39,623 nucleotides of DNA from Geobacteraceae bacterium (GCA_025355325.1 JANXZX010000043.1:1-39623), one strand, 5' to 3'; numbered from the stretch's first letter, positions 25,951 to 35,160 are shown. A program made the numbers and translations. The notes: generated by a model from the sequence alone, not told the origin.

Positions 25951-28352
25951 GCGCCGACACGATTGTGACCGACGATGGCTTAAAACAGAATGGTCCGCTC
26001 AACCGGCTCCGGGAAAAGCTGCCGCTGACCTTCAGGGGGCAGGCGATGCTGTTCCTGATTCCCGTTATTGTCGTGATCTCGCTGGTGTACACCCTGGTCT
26101 CGATTTCCACCGGGAAACAGATTCTCAGAAACGAGATCATAAAAAAGGGCGAGACCATCGCCACTTTGGCAGCCAGAAATGCCGAAATACCGCTTCTGTC
26201 CGAGAATCGTGAACAGTTGAAGACTTCTGCCTCATCGGTCATGGAAATCAAGGATGTGGCCTATGTAAGCTTCTACAACAAGCATAAAGACCAACTGCTC
26301 CACGAAGGACGGTCTCAGGCCGCAGAGTTAACGCTCCCCCGTGACAGCGAGACGACCATCAGCTTCTCGGAACATGGCACCGTCTTTGAGTTCATTGCGC
26401 CGGTGTACACTCTACAGTCCCAGGAGGGACTGTTCCTGCTGGAGGGAAGCGGTTCCCCTCCTCCGTCGAAAGTTCATATAGGCTGGGTGCGTCTCGCCCT
26501 GTCAAAGGATGTCATGGTCAGGTCGGAACATGCTCTTCTCCAGCGGGGAGCCATCCTGGCGGTCCTGTTCACCCTCGTCGGCATCGGGCTTGTCTACGTG
26601 TTCATCTCGCTGGCCATGCGCCCGCTTCATGCCTTGATTTCCGCGGTCAAGGAGATCAGGGAGGGGGAGCATTCCGAGGTGAAGATTGTATCGCCAAAAT
26701 CTGAAATCGGCCGGCTGTCCAGCGAATTTAACCGCATGAGCCGCGCGATCAGGGAGCGGGAAGAAGATCTTCAGGAAAATGTGCAGGAACTGGAACAGAT
26801 GCAGGATTCCCTGCAGGAAAACGTGCAGGAACTGGAAACGCAGATTGATGCACGTGAAACTGCCGAAGCGGAACTGCGGGAGCACCGAGACCATCTTGAA
26901 GAACTGGTCAATGAGCGTACCGCAGAATTAACCATCGCCAAAGAGCAGGCCGAAGCGGCCAATAAGTCGAAAAGCGATTTTCTCGCCAGCATGAGCCATG
27001 AACTGCGGACTCCGCTCAATGCGATTCTGGGCTATGCCCAAATCATGAGACATCATGAAAATCTGACCGAAACGCAGCGCCAGCAATTAAGTATCATGCG
27101 CGGCAGTGGCGAGCATCTGCTGACGCTGATCAACGACATTCTGGATGTCGGCAAAATCGAAGCTCAAAAAATGGATGTTGAAGATGTTGTTTTCGACCTC
27201 CCGGCACTAGTGCGACAGGTTTTTAATCTCACCAGACTGCATGCCGAGGAAAAGGATTTGCGTTTTGAATGTGAAACCGAAACCCTGCTGCCGTCCTATG
27301 TCCGCGGTGATGAGCGCAAACTTCGTCAAATCCTGTTAAATCTGCTGAGCAACTCTGTCAAGTATACCCGCCGTGGCGGAGTCACCCTGCGTGTCCGGTA
27401 TGATCTGGGCAGCAGCCTGTTCCTCTGCGAAGTTACGGATACCGGCATCGGCATTCCCGCTGACAAGCTGGAAACCATCTTTGAGCCATTTACGCAATTG
27501 GTATCGGACCGTCAAATCACCGTGGGAACCGGCCTTGGCCTGAATATTACCAAACGTCTGCTGGAACTGATGAATGGACGGATCACTGTTGACAGCATCC
27601 CGGGCAAAGGGAGCACCTTCCGGATTGAAGTTGAATTGCCGGCGCTGGTTGACAATGATACTGTGCTGGAAAACACCGAGAGCTACATTGTCGGCTATAC
27701 CGGTGCCCGGAAAAAAATTCTGGTAGTCGATGATAATATTGGCAACACCGCAATGCTTGTTTCGTTGCTGGAACCATTGGGTTTCAGGATTGATACGGCT
27801 CAAAACGGCCAGGAGGCGCTGGTGCGGGCGGAAGAACAGTGCCCTGACCTGGTAATGATGGATCTGGTAATGCCGGAGATGAACGGCCTGGAGGCGGCAA
27901 CGGAAATGCGGAACCGCCCTGATCTGGCAGGAGCGAAGATCATCGGCGCCTCCGCTACCGCGACTGACAGTGCCCATAAAGAGGCTTTTATGGCCGTGTG
28001 CGACGCTTTTGTTACCAAGCCGATCCGCATCGATATTCTGTTGGAAAAGATCGGGAGGCATCTTGATATCGAATGGGAGACCGCTTTACCGGACGCCGGG
28101 ACTGTTCAGAACGTTCGGGTTGCCGCAAATGACGGTGATTTATTGGTCGCTCCCGGTAGTGAAAAAATTGAAGAGCTGTATCGACTGGCCATGATGGGTG
28201 ATATGAAGGAAATTGCGGCATGGGCAGCCGAACTTGAATCGGGAGATCGGATATTCAGCCTCTTTGCAGACAAACTGCGTGATCTGGCAGGAGGATTCAA
28301 GACCAAAGCTGTTCTTGCTTTGGTTGAGCAGTACAGAGGAGAAAGTACATGA
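25947..28352 (+). CDS. Membrane hybrid sensor histidine kinase
   Basis: An 801-residue kinase. TM1 about 33-54, periplasmic sensor 55-198, TM2 about 200-222, HAMP 223-275, coiled coil 275-345 containing a 14-residue exact-phase duplication (LQENVQELE twice), HisKA with H351 (MSHELRTPLNAI), HATPase_c with NLLSNSVKYT, TDTGIGIP and GTGLGLNITK, then a receiver domain (588-705) with D639. The last 80 residues (EELYRLAMMGDM..., ALVEQYRGE) are helical and could be a degenerate four-helix phosphotransfer-like tail. It overlaps both neighbours by ATGA, so the binding protein, this kinase and the next are translationally coupled. No DNA-binding output is present. Confidence 0.93.
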   Translation: MSADTIVTDDGLKQNGPLNRLREKLPLTFRGQAMLFLIPVIVVISLVYTLVSISTGKQILRNEIIKKGETIATLAARNAEIPLLSENREQLKTSASSVMEIKDVAYVSFYNKHKDQLLHEGRSQAAELTLPRDSETTISFSEHGTVFEFIAPVYTLQSQEGLFLLEGSGSPPPSKVHIGWVRLALSKDVMVRSEHALLQRGAILAVLFTLVGIGLVYVFISLAMRPLHALISAVKEIREGEHSEVKIVSPKSEIGRLSSEFNRMSRAIREREEDLQENVQELEQMQDSLQENVQELETQIDARETAEAELREHRDHLEELVNERTAELTIAKEQAEAANKSKSDFLASMSHELRTPLNAILGYAQIMRHHENLTETQRQQLSIMRGSGEHLLTLINDILDVGKIEAQKMDVEDVVFDLPALVRQVFNLTRLHAEEKDLRFECETETLLPSYVRGDERKLRQILLNLLSNSVKYTRRGGVTLRVRYDLGSSLFLCEVTDTGIGIPADKLETIFEPFTQLVSDRQITVGTGLGLNITKRLLELMNGRITVDSIPGKGSTFRIEVELPALVDNDTVLENTESYIVGYTGARKKILVVDDNIGNTAMLVSLLEPLGFRIDTAQNGQEALVRAEEQCPDLVMMDLVMPEMNGLEAATEMRNRPDLAGAKIIGASATATDSAHKEAFMAVCDAFVTKPIRIDILLEKIGRHLDIEWETALPDAGTVQNVRVAANDGDLLVAPGSEKIEELYRLAMMGDMKEIAAWAAELESGDRIFSLFADKLRDLAGGFKTKAVLALVEQYRGEST

Positions 28353-30490
28353 ACAGTGACACGCGGACTCCGGATATGGATGAGCGGCGCAAGCCGGTTA
28401 TTCTTGCTGTCGATGATGATCCCAATAATCTCTCCGTGTTACATGACTGCCTGGAGGCGTTTCACTATACCATTCTGGCAGCCGAGGACGGTGAGAGTGC
28501 AATTTCGCGAGCCGAATATGCGCAGCCGGATCTTATTTTACTGGATGTCATGATGCCGGGGATTGATGGGTTTGAAACCTGCCGCAGGCTCAAATCCGTT
28601 GAATTCACGAAAGATATTCCGGTGATCTTCATGACAGCGCTGGCTGAGACCGGACATAAGGTAAAAGGGCTTGAAGTGGGGGCGGTTGACTACATCACGA
28701 AACCGTTCCAGCGGGAGGAGATGCTGGCACGCATTGCCGTGCACCTGCAAAACCGCCAACTGACGAAAGAACTTCAAAAAGCGAAGGACGAGCTCGAACG
28801 GCGGGTTGAAGAACGCACCACCGATTTGGCGATCGCAAACCGCGAGCTGGAAGATGAGATTGCCGAACGGCAGATGGCTCAGGAACAGTTGCAGGAGCAA
28901 ACTCTCCTCCTTGAAGAAAAAGTGGAAGAGCTGCAGTTGACCCAAACAGCCCTGCAGAAAAGCGAGCGAAAGTTTCGCGTCATTTTTGAACAGACGTTCC
29001 AGTTGATAGCGCTGCTGACTCCGGATGGTGTTTTGCTGGAAGCCAATGAGACCGGCCTCGGTTTTTGCGGCGTTGCGGCACCTGAAGTCATCGGAAAACC
29101 GTTTTGGGAAACTCCGTGGTGGTCGTTTTCTGAGGAGCAGCGGCAAAGGCTGCGTGAAGGGATTATCTCGGCGGCTTCAGGAATGCTGGAGCGTTTTGAA
29201 GCGAACTATCTTGATGGGAAAGGCAAGCTCTACAGCGTAGATTTTTCTTTAAAACCGGTGCTCGACGAGCAGGGCAACGTTACTCAGATCATTGCCGAGG
29301 GACGTGACATTACTGATCTTAAAAAGCTCGACAAGGATTTGCGTCAGTCACAGAAAATGGAGGCGATCGGCACGCTTGCCGGTGGGATTGCCCACGATTT
29401 TAATAATATCCTGACCGCTATGATCGGTTACACTTACATGGCACAGTGTAAAGCCGCTCATGACCCCCCTATATCACGTGACCTCGAACGGGTGCAGGAG
29501 GCTAACTTACGAGCGAAAGAACTGGTAAGTCAGATTTTGACCTTCAGTCGCCGGGGTGAGCAGGAGTCAAAACCTCTAAATTTGACGACCATTATTGAAG
29601 AGGTATTCAGGCTGCTTCGTGCCTCGCTGCCTACCTCGATTGAAATCCACCGGCAGATTGACACCTTTCCGAATGGCGACATGGTTCTGGCCGATCCGAC
29701 CCAGCTTCATCAGGTTTTGATGAACCTCGGGACAAACGCGGCCCATTCCATGCGTGCCCATGGCGGAACGCTTACGATTTCCCTGGATGATATCGAAGCT
29801 GATGCCTCTCTCATCGAACGTTACAACGATTTGCTGCCGGGGCCCTATGTGCGGTTAACGGTCAGCGATACCGGCCATGGCATGGATTCAGCTATCAGGG
29901 AACGAATTTTTGAGCCGTACTTTACCACCAAGAGTGTTGGTGAAGGAACCGGTATGGGACTTGCGGTAGTCCAGGGGATCATCAAGAGTCATGGTGGAGC
30001 AATTTCCGTATATAGTGAGCCCGGGCATGGAACCTCGTTTCATATTTTCCTGCCGAGAATTGTCAGTGAGTTTGTTCCGGACGATGATGAAGACGAGCAC
30101 GTTTTCGGGGGCATGGAACATATTCTGTTTGTTGATGATGAGCGGTCGCTTGTGGAATTGGGGCAGGAACTTTTGGGATCTCTTGGATATGCGGTTTCAG
30201 TCGCGTCCGGCAGTCATGAGGCGCTGGAGTTATTTCGTTCCGCTCCTTCCGGATTTGATCTTGTTATAACCGATTTAACAATGCCGGGAATGTCCGGAAA
30301 GGAACTGGCCAGAGAAATCATTGCTATCAGACCGGATATGCCGATAATCCTCTGCACCGGTTTTAGTGATATGACGACCGAACAACAGGCCAGGGAAACC
30401 GCTATCAAAGGGTTTATCATGAAACCGTACTCAATCATCAGTCTTGATAAAGTCATCCGCGAGGTTTTGGCACCGCCAGCGTTGCCCTAG
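28349..30490 (+). CDS. Cytoplasmic REC-PAS-histidine kinase-REC hybrid protein
   Basis: A 713-residue soluble protein with no membrane segment. N-terminal receiver (17-132, D66 in LLDVMMPG, K118 in TKPF), long coiled coil 135-205, PAS 206-325, HisKA-like dimerisation domain with H349 (GIAHDFNNILTAMIGY), HATPase_c with NLGTNAAHSM, SDTGHGMD and GTGMGLAVVQG, and a C-terminal receiver (590-710, D642 in ITDLTMPGM). The N-terminal receiver is a likely acceptor for phosphate from the upstream membrane kinase, making a multi-step relay; the final effector must be elsewhere. Its start overlaps the upstream stop by 4 bp, and its stop touches the left end of REPIN-like copy 4. Confidence 0.93.
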   Translation: MNSDTRTPDMDERRKPVILAVDDDPNNLSVLHDCLEAFHYTILAAEDGESAISRAEYAQPDLILLDVMMPGIDGFETCRRLKSVEFTKDIPVIFMTALAETGHKVKGLEVGAVDYITKPFQREEMLARIAVHLQNRQLTKELQKAKDELERRVEERTTDLAIANRELEDEIAERQMAQEQLQEQTLLLEEKVEELQLTQTALQKSERKFRVIFEQTFQLIALLTPDGVLLEANETGLGFCGVAAPEVIGKPFWETPWWSFSEEQRQRLREGIISAASGMLERFEANYLDGKGKLYSVDFSLKPVLDEQGNVTQIIAEGRDITDLKKLDKDLRQSQKMEAIGTLAGGIAHDFNNILTAMIGYTYMAQCKAAHDPPISRDLERVQEANLRAKELVSQILTFSRRGEQESKPLNLTTIIEEVFRLLRASLPTSIEIHRQIDTFPNGDMVLADPTQLHQVLMNLGTNAAHSMRAHGGTLTISLDDIEADASLIERYNDLLPGPYVRLTVSDTGHGMDSAIRERIFEPYFTTKSVGEGTGMGLAVVQGIIKSHGGAISVYSEPGHGTSFHIFLPRIVSEFVPDDDEDEHVFGGMEHILFVDDERSLVELGQELLGSLGYAVSVASGSHEALELFRSAPSGFDLVITDLTMPGMSGKELAREIIAIRPDMPIILCTGFSDMTTEQQARETAIKGFIMKPYSIISLDKVIREVLAPPALP

Positions 30491-30664
30491 TATTACGTGA
30501 CACTTTGTTTTTCATAAAGTCCCCCCGCCCCTTGCGGGAGGGGGCTAGGGGGTGGGGGAAGCTGCAACATGCAAATTTCATGGCAAACTCCCCCCCACCC
30601 TAACCCTCCCCCGCCAAGGGGGAGGGAGTTATTATATGTTGATTTAAGAGTTACGGTGTACTAG
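30487..30664. repeat. REPIN/MITE-like palindromic element, copy 4
   Basis: The outer ends are inverted: CTAGTATTACGTGACACTT from the left and CTAGTACACCGTAACTCTT read inward on the minus strand from 30664. They enclose the two G/C-rich hairpins and a core that is the reverse of copy 1 (TGCAACATGCAAATTTCATGG). About 178 bp. It starts at the stop codon of the kinase and separates it from the convergent DUF2062 gene. Confidence 0.8.
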
Positions 30665-30710
30665 TACCACGCAACATCTGAATCCAACCCCTTTTAGCCG
30701 GGAAGCGCAA

Positions 30711-31193
30711 CTAATCGAGCTCTTCACCGACCTCTTCCATTTCCCGCGTAATTTCCTGTAATGCCGCATCCTTGCGCCTGAAAAAAGTCACCAGCCAGTA
30801 GCAGAGGAAATAAGCCGCTACCGCAGCCACAAAACCGAGAATTGAACTTCCGAGCAGAATGGATTTTGCGTACGGCTGGAGGCTGTGCCAGTCAAGACTC
30901 TTGAAGGTAAGCTCTTTCACCGGTTTGCCGCGCAGGAACCGCCCCAGGTTGTAGCTGGCCACCAGAACCGGCACCACCGTCAGAGGAGTGTTGGCCCAGG
31001 CCCCGGTGATGCAGGCAACCTTGTTGAGGCGAAACAGAAAAGCGAGCGCAATGGCCAGTGGTGTATGCAGACCGAAAAAAGGGGTAAAGCTGATAAAAAC
31101 GCCCACGGCAAATCCTACGGAGATGTGTCCGGGGTGGGCATCCAGCGAAAGGATCTTTTTAAATTGGAGTTTTAGTTTGTCGATATTGATCAT
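30711..31193 (-). CDS. DUF2062 membrane protein
   Basis: A 160-residue protein of the DUF2062 family. It contains the typical HPGHISVGFAVGVFISFTPFFGLHTPLAIALAFLFRLNKV segment and ANTPL motif, with about three membrane helices (two near 25-60 and one near 112-138) and a charged, acidic C-terminal tail. Function is not established; members are often near glycosyltransferase or polysaccharide genes, but not here. It begins 129 bp from the divergent mtnP-like gene, and its ribosome site is weak (GGAAA). Confidence 0.85.
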   Translation of the reverse strand: MINIDKLKLQFKKILSLDAHPGHISVGFAVGVFISFTPFFGLHTPLAIALAFLFRLNKVACITGAWANTPLTVVPVLVASYNLGRFLRGKPVKELTFKSLDWHSLQPYAKSILLGSSILGFVAAVAAYFLCYWLVTFFRRKDAALQEITREMEEVGEELD

Positions 31194-31322
31194 AGAGTTT
31201 CCGGTTGCCGGTAACTCTACTTTCTTGATGCCCGCTTTGTCAATTTAATAGACTTCACGATCCGGTGCATCTCTGATATACACAGGGGGGATATCGAACC
31301 ACATACGAAAGGAATTACCAAC

Positions 31323-32189
31323 ATGAGTGAAACAACCATCGGCGTCATCGGCGGCAGCGGCCTCTATGACATGGAGGGACTGGAACAGGTCGAACGCATC
31401 ACGATTGAAACACCATTCGGAGCGCCGTCCGACGAATATGTCACCGGGATATTGAACGGAGTGAAGTTGGTTTTTCTTCCCCGCCACGGTCGCGGGCACC
31501 GACTGCTCCCTTCTGAAGTCAACTACCGCGCCAATATCTACGGCATGAAGAAGCTTGGGGTGGAGCGGATCATCTCTGTTTCTGCCGTGGGGAGTTTGAA
31601 GGAAGCCATCGCACCCGGCCATATTGTTATTCCGGACCAGTTTATCGACCGGACCAAAGGAATCAGGAAGGATACTTTTTTCGGCGACGGGATTGTTGCT
31701 CATGTCGGTTTTGCCGACCCGGTCTGCTGCGATCTATCCACGACACTTTTTAGTGCCGCACAAAAAGCCGGAGCAACGACCCATAAGGGAGGCACCTATA
31801 TCTGCATGGAAGGCCCCGCCTTTTCCACCCGTGCCGAATCCTTTTCCTATCTGGCGCTGGGAGCCTCCGTCATCGGCATGACCAACCTGACCGAAGCCAA
31901 ACTGGCTCGTGAGGCCGAAATCTGCTACGGCATCATCGCGCTCTCAACTGACTATGATTGCTGGCACGACTCACACGATGACGTCACCGTCGAAGCGATC
32001 ATCAAGATCATCCATCAGAATGTGGCCATGGCCAAAAACATCATCCGTCATGCTGTGGCGGAAATCGGCACTGCACGCCCCTGCTCCTGCGGTAGCGCCA
32101 TGCAGTATGCCGTCATTACCGACAAGTCTGTGATACCGGAAGCGACCAGACAGAAACTGGCACCGATAATCGGGAAGTATTTGAAATAA
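31323..32189 (+). CDS. mtnP: S-methyl-5'-thioadenosine phosphorylase (MTAP/PNP family)
   Basis: A 288-residue type I purine nucleoside phosphorylase family enzyme: IGVIGGSGLYDMEG at the N-terminus, FLPRHGRGHRLLPSEVNYRANIYGMK, the phosphate/base site around YICMEGPAFSTRAES, IGMTN, and STDYDCWHD near residue 220 whose Asp is typical of adenosine-type specificity. It probably cleaves 5'-methylthioadenosine to adenine in sulfur-nucleoside salvage. AAAGGA lies 9 bases upstream of the ATG. It converges on the amidohydrolase gene with 9 bp between the stops. Related phosphorylases can act on other adenine nucleosides, which matters for a possible link to the menaquinone genes further on. Confidence 0.9.
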   Translation: MSETTIGVIGGSGLYDMEGLEQVERITIETPFGAPSDEYVTGILNGVKLVFLPRHGRGHRLLPSEVNYRANIYGMKKLGVERIISVSAVGSLKEAIAPGHIVIPDQFIDRTKGIRKDTFFGDGIVAHVGFADPVCCDLSTTLFSAAQKAGATTHKGGTYICMEGPAFSTRAESFSYLALGASVIGMTNLTEAKLAREAEICYGIIALSTDYDCWHDSHDDVTVEAIIKIIHQNVAMAKNIIRHAVAEIGTARPCSCGSAMQYAVITDKSVIPEATRQKLAPIIGKYLK

Positions 32190-32198
32190 CCGGCGACA

Positions 32199-32960
32199 TC
32201 ATCGTGGAAGTCGATAAAACTCCGCCGCATTATCGTAAAATACCGCCCGCGCCGCCTCGTCCCCCAGCGTCTCTGCCACCAGCAGAAAATCATTGTCGTG
32301 GTAGGGGCGCGGGGCACGGGTGGAAGGCAGATCCGTGCCGAACATCAAGGCATGGGGATTGGCAGAATACAGCTGCCTGAGAGCAGTCGGCACGTCAAAA
32401 TCCACTCTGCCGAAGCCGGTGGCCTTCACCCGTACACCACGCTCTGCCAGCTTCAACAGTGTCCCGAAACCTTCTCGCGACAGCCCCAGGTGGTCAATGC
32501 TGACCGCCGGAAGTTTTACCAGCGTTTCAAACAATTCGCCGAGCTCACGGGAATCCGCGTACAGTTCCACGTGCCAGCCAACGAGTTCATGCACCCGTCG
32601 GGCCATCGCACCCAGGTGCTGCACATCTTCGGAGCCGCCCCGTTTGATGTTGAAGCGCACCGCACGCACCCCGGCCCTGTCAAGCACCAGAATTTCATCG
32701 TCAGTGACCGTAGTCGGAAGCTGGGTAACACCGACAAAGCCGGGGCCAAGTGTTTTTAAAGCGTTCAGCAGATAGCTTTGATCAAATGCCTGGAATGAAC
32801 CCGACACAATCGCACCGCCATGAAGATTATATTTGTCCATCTGTGCCAGGTATTCGTGACAGGTCAGATCGTCCGGTAGATAGCCATTATTGGGGGTTAA
32901 TGGAAACCGGCGATCAATAATATGAAAATGACTGTCAAAGAGCGGGAAAACGGGAAGCAT
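32199..32960 (-). CDS. Amidohydrolase-family TIM-barrel hydrolase
   Basis: A 253-residue amidohydrolase-2-type protein. The metal-binding HxH is in FDSHFHIID at the N-terminus, a barrel histidine is in VSIDHLG, and the C-terminal FGTDLPSTRAPRPY carries the catalytic Asp. The closest general resemblance is to 2-pyrone-4,6-dicarboxylate lactonase/decarboxylase-type members; the substrate is unknown. AAAGGA lies 6 bases before the ATG. It is divergent from the cytochrome gene across 239 bp of AT-rich DNA that contains the inverted repeat at 33118-33141. Confidence 0.85.
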   Translation of the reverse strand: MLPVFPLFDSHFHIIDRRFPLTPNNGYLPDDLTCHEYLAQMDKYNLHGGAIVSGSFQAFDQSYLLNALKTLGPGFVGVTQLPTTVTDDEILVLDRAGVRAVRFNIKRGGSEDVQHLGAMARRVHELVGWHVELYADSRELGELFETLVKLPAVSIDHLGLSREGFGTLLKLAERGVRVKATGFGRVDFDVPTALRQLYSANPHALMFGTDLPSTRAPRPYHDNDFLLVAETLGDEAARAVFYDNAAEFYRLPR

Positions 32961-33117
32961 ACAGTTTCCTTTCTTGGTGGAAGCTCCGTGAAATAGAGCT
33001 TCAAGGGTGATCTACTTCATTAGAGACTCCAACATCAGTATAAATATATCATGATATATGATTTATAATAATTAAAAACGTCATTTTGTTTTTCCAACAA
33101 ACGTATAAAACGCTTGA

Positions 33118-33141
33118 CAAACCACTGCGTTACGTGGTTTG
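33118..33141. promoter_or_regulatory. Inverted repeat overlapping a -35-like box before the cytochrome gene
   Basis: CAAACCAC (33118-33125), 8 bases, GTGGTTTG (33134-33141), a perfect 8-bp inverted repeat. A TTGACA (33114-33119) overlaps its left edge, but no good -10 stands 17 bp on, so the arrangement suggests an operator at a regulated promoter. Confidence 0.45.
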
Positions 33142-33199
33142 AAGACCTATTGTAATGTATACGTTTGATGTATTTCTGCAAAAAAGGAGGGTACAAATT

Positions 33200-34549
33200 G
33201 TGCTAAGTAAACGCTTCAGGTTTATCTTCTTGGTGGTTGCCGTCACGGCTTTCCCGCTGTTTTTAGGCCTTTCCCAAAGTTTTTCAGCGGTAGGCGGCAA
33301 AGCAGCCGGCCCAAAAGAAACATGCAAGACGTCGGATTGCCATGATCGCATGGGAACGGATAAATATGTTCACGGTCCAGTGGCAACAAGTGATTGTGTA
33401 TTCTGCCACAAACCCACTCGAAAGCACAGTTTTGCAAAAATTGAAAACACCGGAAAACTGTGTGCGGAATGTCACGAGCGGCTTGATACCCAGAAATACG
33501 TCCACCTGCCGGTCAAGGAAGGCAAATGCTATACCTGCCATGATTCGCACCAGGCTCCCAATAAATTCATGCTTCGTGCCGCCGGTGCCGAACTCTGCTT
33601 CAAATGCCACAGCCGTTCCATAATGAAGGGCAAATTCGCCCACGGACCTGCAGCTGTCGGCAGCTGTACAACCTGCCATGCGGTACATCAGGCAGAGTTC
33701 CCCAAATTGCTGCGCAACACAGCCAGCGCCATCTGTTATGATTGCCACGCCGACAAGGCTGAGGCTTTCAAGAACAAGAAGTTTTCCCATGCCCCACTCC
33801 AAAAATCCTGCATGGAATGTCATGATCCCCACAGCGGCGATTTCAAAAACAACTTCAAGGCTGATGGAGCGCAAGATCTCTGCCTGACCTGCCACAAAGA
33901 CAAGCAGAAGGATATCAGCACGGCAATGGTAAAACATAAGGGACTGGATACGGAAAAAAAATGTCTTGCCTGCCATGACCCGCACGTATCTAACTACATT
34001 AAACAGTTGACCATGCAACCGGCCGAACTGTGCATGACCTGCCATGACAAGGAGTACGTGTCAAGCAAGGGGCGTATTGCCGATATGAAATCGCTTCTGG
34101 AGAAGAATACTGTAGCTCACGGTCCGATCAAGCAGAAAGACTGCTCTGGATGTCACAACACCCACGGGTCAAACAATTTCAGAATGTTGCGTGAAAACTT
34201 CCCGGCCAAGTTTTATGCCGGTTATGATCCGGAGAACTATAAACTCTGTTACATGTGCCACGAGAAGACACTGGCCAGTGATGAAAAGACCACCAAGCTG
34301 ACCGCATTCCGGAATGGCGATCAGAATCTGCACTTCGTACATGTCAACAAAACCCCCAAGGGGCGTACCTGCAGGGCGTGTCATGATGCTCATGCAACCA
34401 ATAACCCGCGTCATATTCGCGATGCAGTTCCTTTCAATGCCTGGCAGTTGCCGGTAGGCTTCGAGAAGACTGCCGACGGTGGGACGTGTCTGCCCGGCTG
34501 TCACAAGCTGTACACCTATAACCGGAAGAGTGCGGCCAAGAATCTCTAG
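33200..34549 (+). CDS. Multihaem c-type cytochrome (about 15 haems, paired CXXCH)
   Basis: A 449-residue secreted cytochrome. GTG 33200 is preferred because AAGGAGG (33184-33190) stands 9 bases upstream and the signal peptide (VLSKRFRFIFLVVAVTAFPL..., ending near SFSA) starts there; the ATG at 33155 has no ribosome site. There are 13 canonical CXXCH motifs plus CKTSDCH (CX4CH) near the N-terminus and CLPGCH (CX3CH) near the C-terminus, 15 possible haems, arranged as paired repeats with HGP and CHDPH/CHDAH spacing of the doubled-CXXCH family. A periplasmic or outer-surface electron-transfer role fits the family. The following genes encode a TPR protein and a TlpA-like/TPR protein, probably co-transcribed and involved in its assembly. 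Confidence 0.93.
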   Translation: MLSKRFRFIFLVVAVTAFPLFLGLSQSFSAVGGKAAGPKETCKTSDCHDRMGTDKYVHGPVATSDCVFCHKPTRKHSFAKIENTGKLCAECHERLDTQKYVHLPVKEGKCYTCHDSHQAPNKFMLRAAGAELCFKCHSRSIMKGKFAHGPAAVGSCTTCHAVHQAEFPKLLRNTASAICYDCHADKAEAFKNKKFSHAPLQKSCMECHDPHSGDFKNNFKADGAQDLCLTCHKDKQKDISTAMVKHKGLDTEKKCLACHDPHVSNYIKQLTMQPAELCMTCHDKEYVSSKGRIADMKSLLEKNTVAHGPIKQKDCSGCHNTHGSNNFRMLRENFPAKFYAGYDPENYKLCYMCHEKTLASDEKTTKLTAFRNGDQNLHFVHVNKTPKGRTCRACHDAHATNNPRHIRDAVPFNAWQLPVGFEKTADGGTCLPGCHKLYTYNRKSAAKNL

Positions 34550-34591
34550 TATTTGAATACTATCGGTACCTTCGGTAGAGGGATGTATACT

Positions 34592-35107
34592 ATGAACATT
34601 AAACATATATTTTTTGTAACTCTCTGTGCCCTGTCTTTTTCGGCCTCTGCATTTGCTGCACCGGCAGAAGCCGAAAAAGCCAAGGCGGAACCGACCTCGG
34701 TCAAGCCGGCTTCACCGCCGGTATTGACCGAAGATTCCCTCGATAAGGATATCCGCTCATTGCGGGAACAGATTGCGGCAGCTCCCGCCGACGCCATTCT
34801 TCAGGTGCGTCTCGGTTATCTCCTGTTGAAAAAAGGTGCGCTGGATGAAGCGCAGACCGTATTTACCGAAGCCCTCAAACTCAACCCCCGATCTCATTCC
34901 GCTATGACCGGAAAAGGCATCATACAGGCCGGCAAAGGCGATCTCAAAGGGGCCGAAGAGACATTGAAGGCTGCACTTGCCCAAAACCCCAATCCGGTGA
35001 GAACCCATTATGAACTGGGCGTCGTCTACGAGAAACTCGGCAATTTGGAAAGTGCTCTTCAAGAGTACAAGGAAGGTATCAAAAAACACCAGCAGGGCAG
35101 AAAATAG
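34592..35107 (+). CDS. Secreted TPR-repeat protein
   Basis: A 171-residue protein with a signal peptide (MNIKHIFFVTLCALSFSASAFA), an Ala/Lys/Pro-rich linker, then about three TPR units (ILQVRLGYLLLKKGALDEAQTVFTEALKLNP, HSAMTGKGIIQAGKGDLKGAEETLKAALAQNP, RTHYELGVVYEKLGNLESALQEYKEGI). TPRs mediate protein contacts in the periplasm. The ATG at 34592 has AGGGA 9 bases upstream; the frame open from 34553 is longer but would bury the signal peptide. It begins 42 bp after the cytochrome stop, suggesting a role in cytochrome maturation or complex assembly. Confidence 0.85.
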   Translation: MNIKHIFFVTLCALSFSASAFAAPAEAEKAKAEPTSVKPASPPVLTEDSLDKDIRSLREQIAAAPADAILQVRLGYLLLKKGALDEAQTVFTEALKLNPRSHSAMTGKGIIQAGKGDLKGAEETLKAALAQNPNPVRTHYELGVVYEKLGNLESALQEYKEGIKKHQQGRK

Positions 35108-35160
35108 CAGTTTATTCAGTCAATTCGCAATTTTCGAACTTATTGAAAGGATTCATACCC

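Noticed and set aside
33284-34045. 253-residue hydrophobic minus-strand frame inside the cytochrome gene
   Set aside because: Arises from reverse-reading Cys/His/Lys codons; the plus strand has 15 haem motifs.
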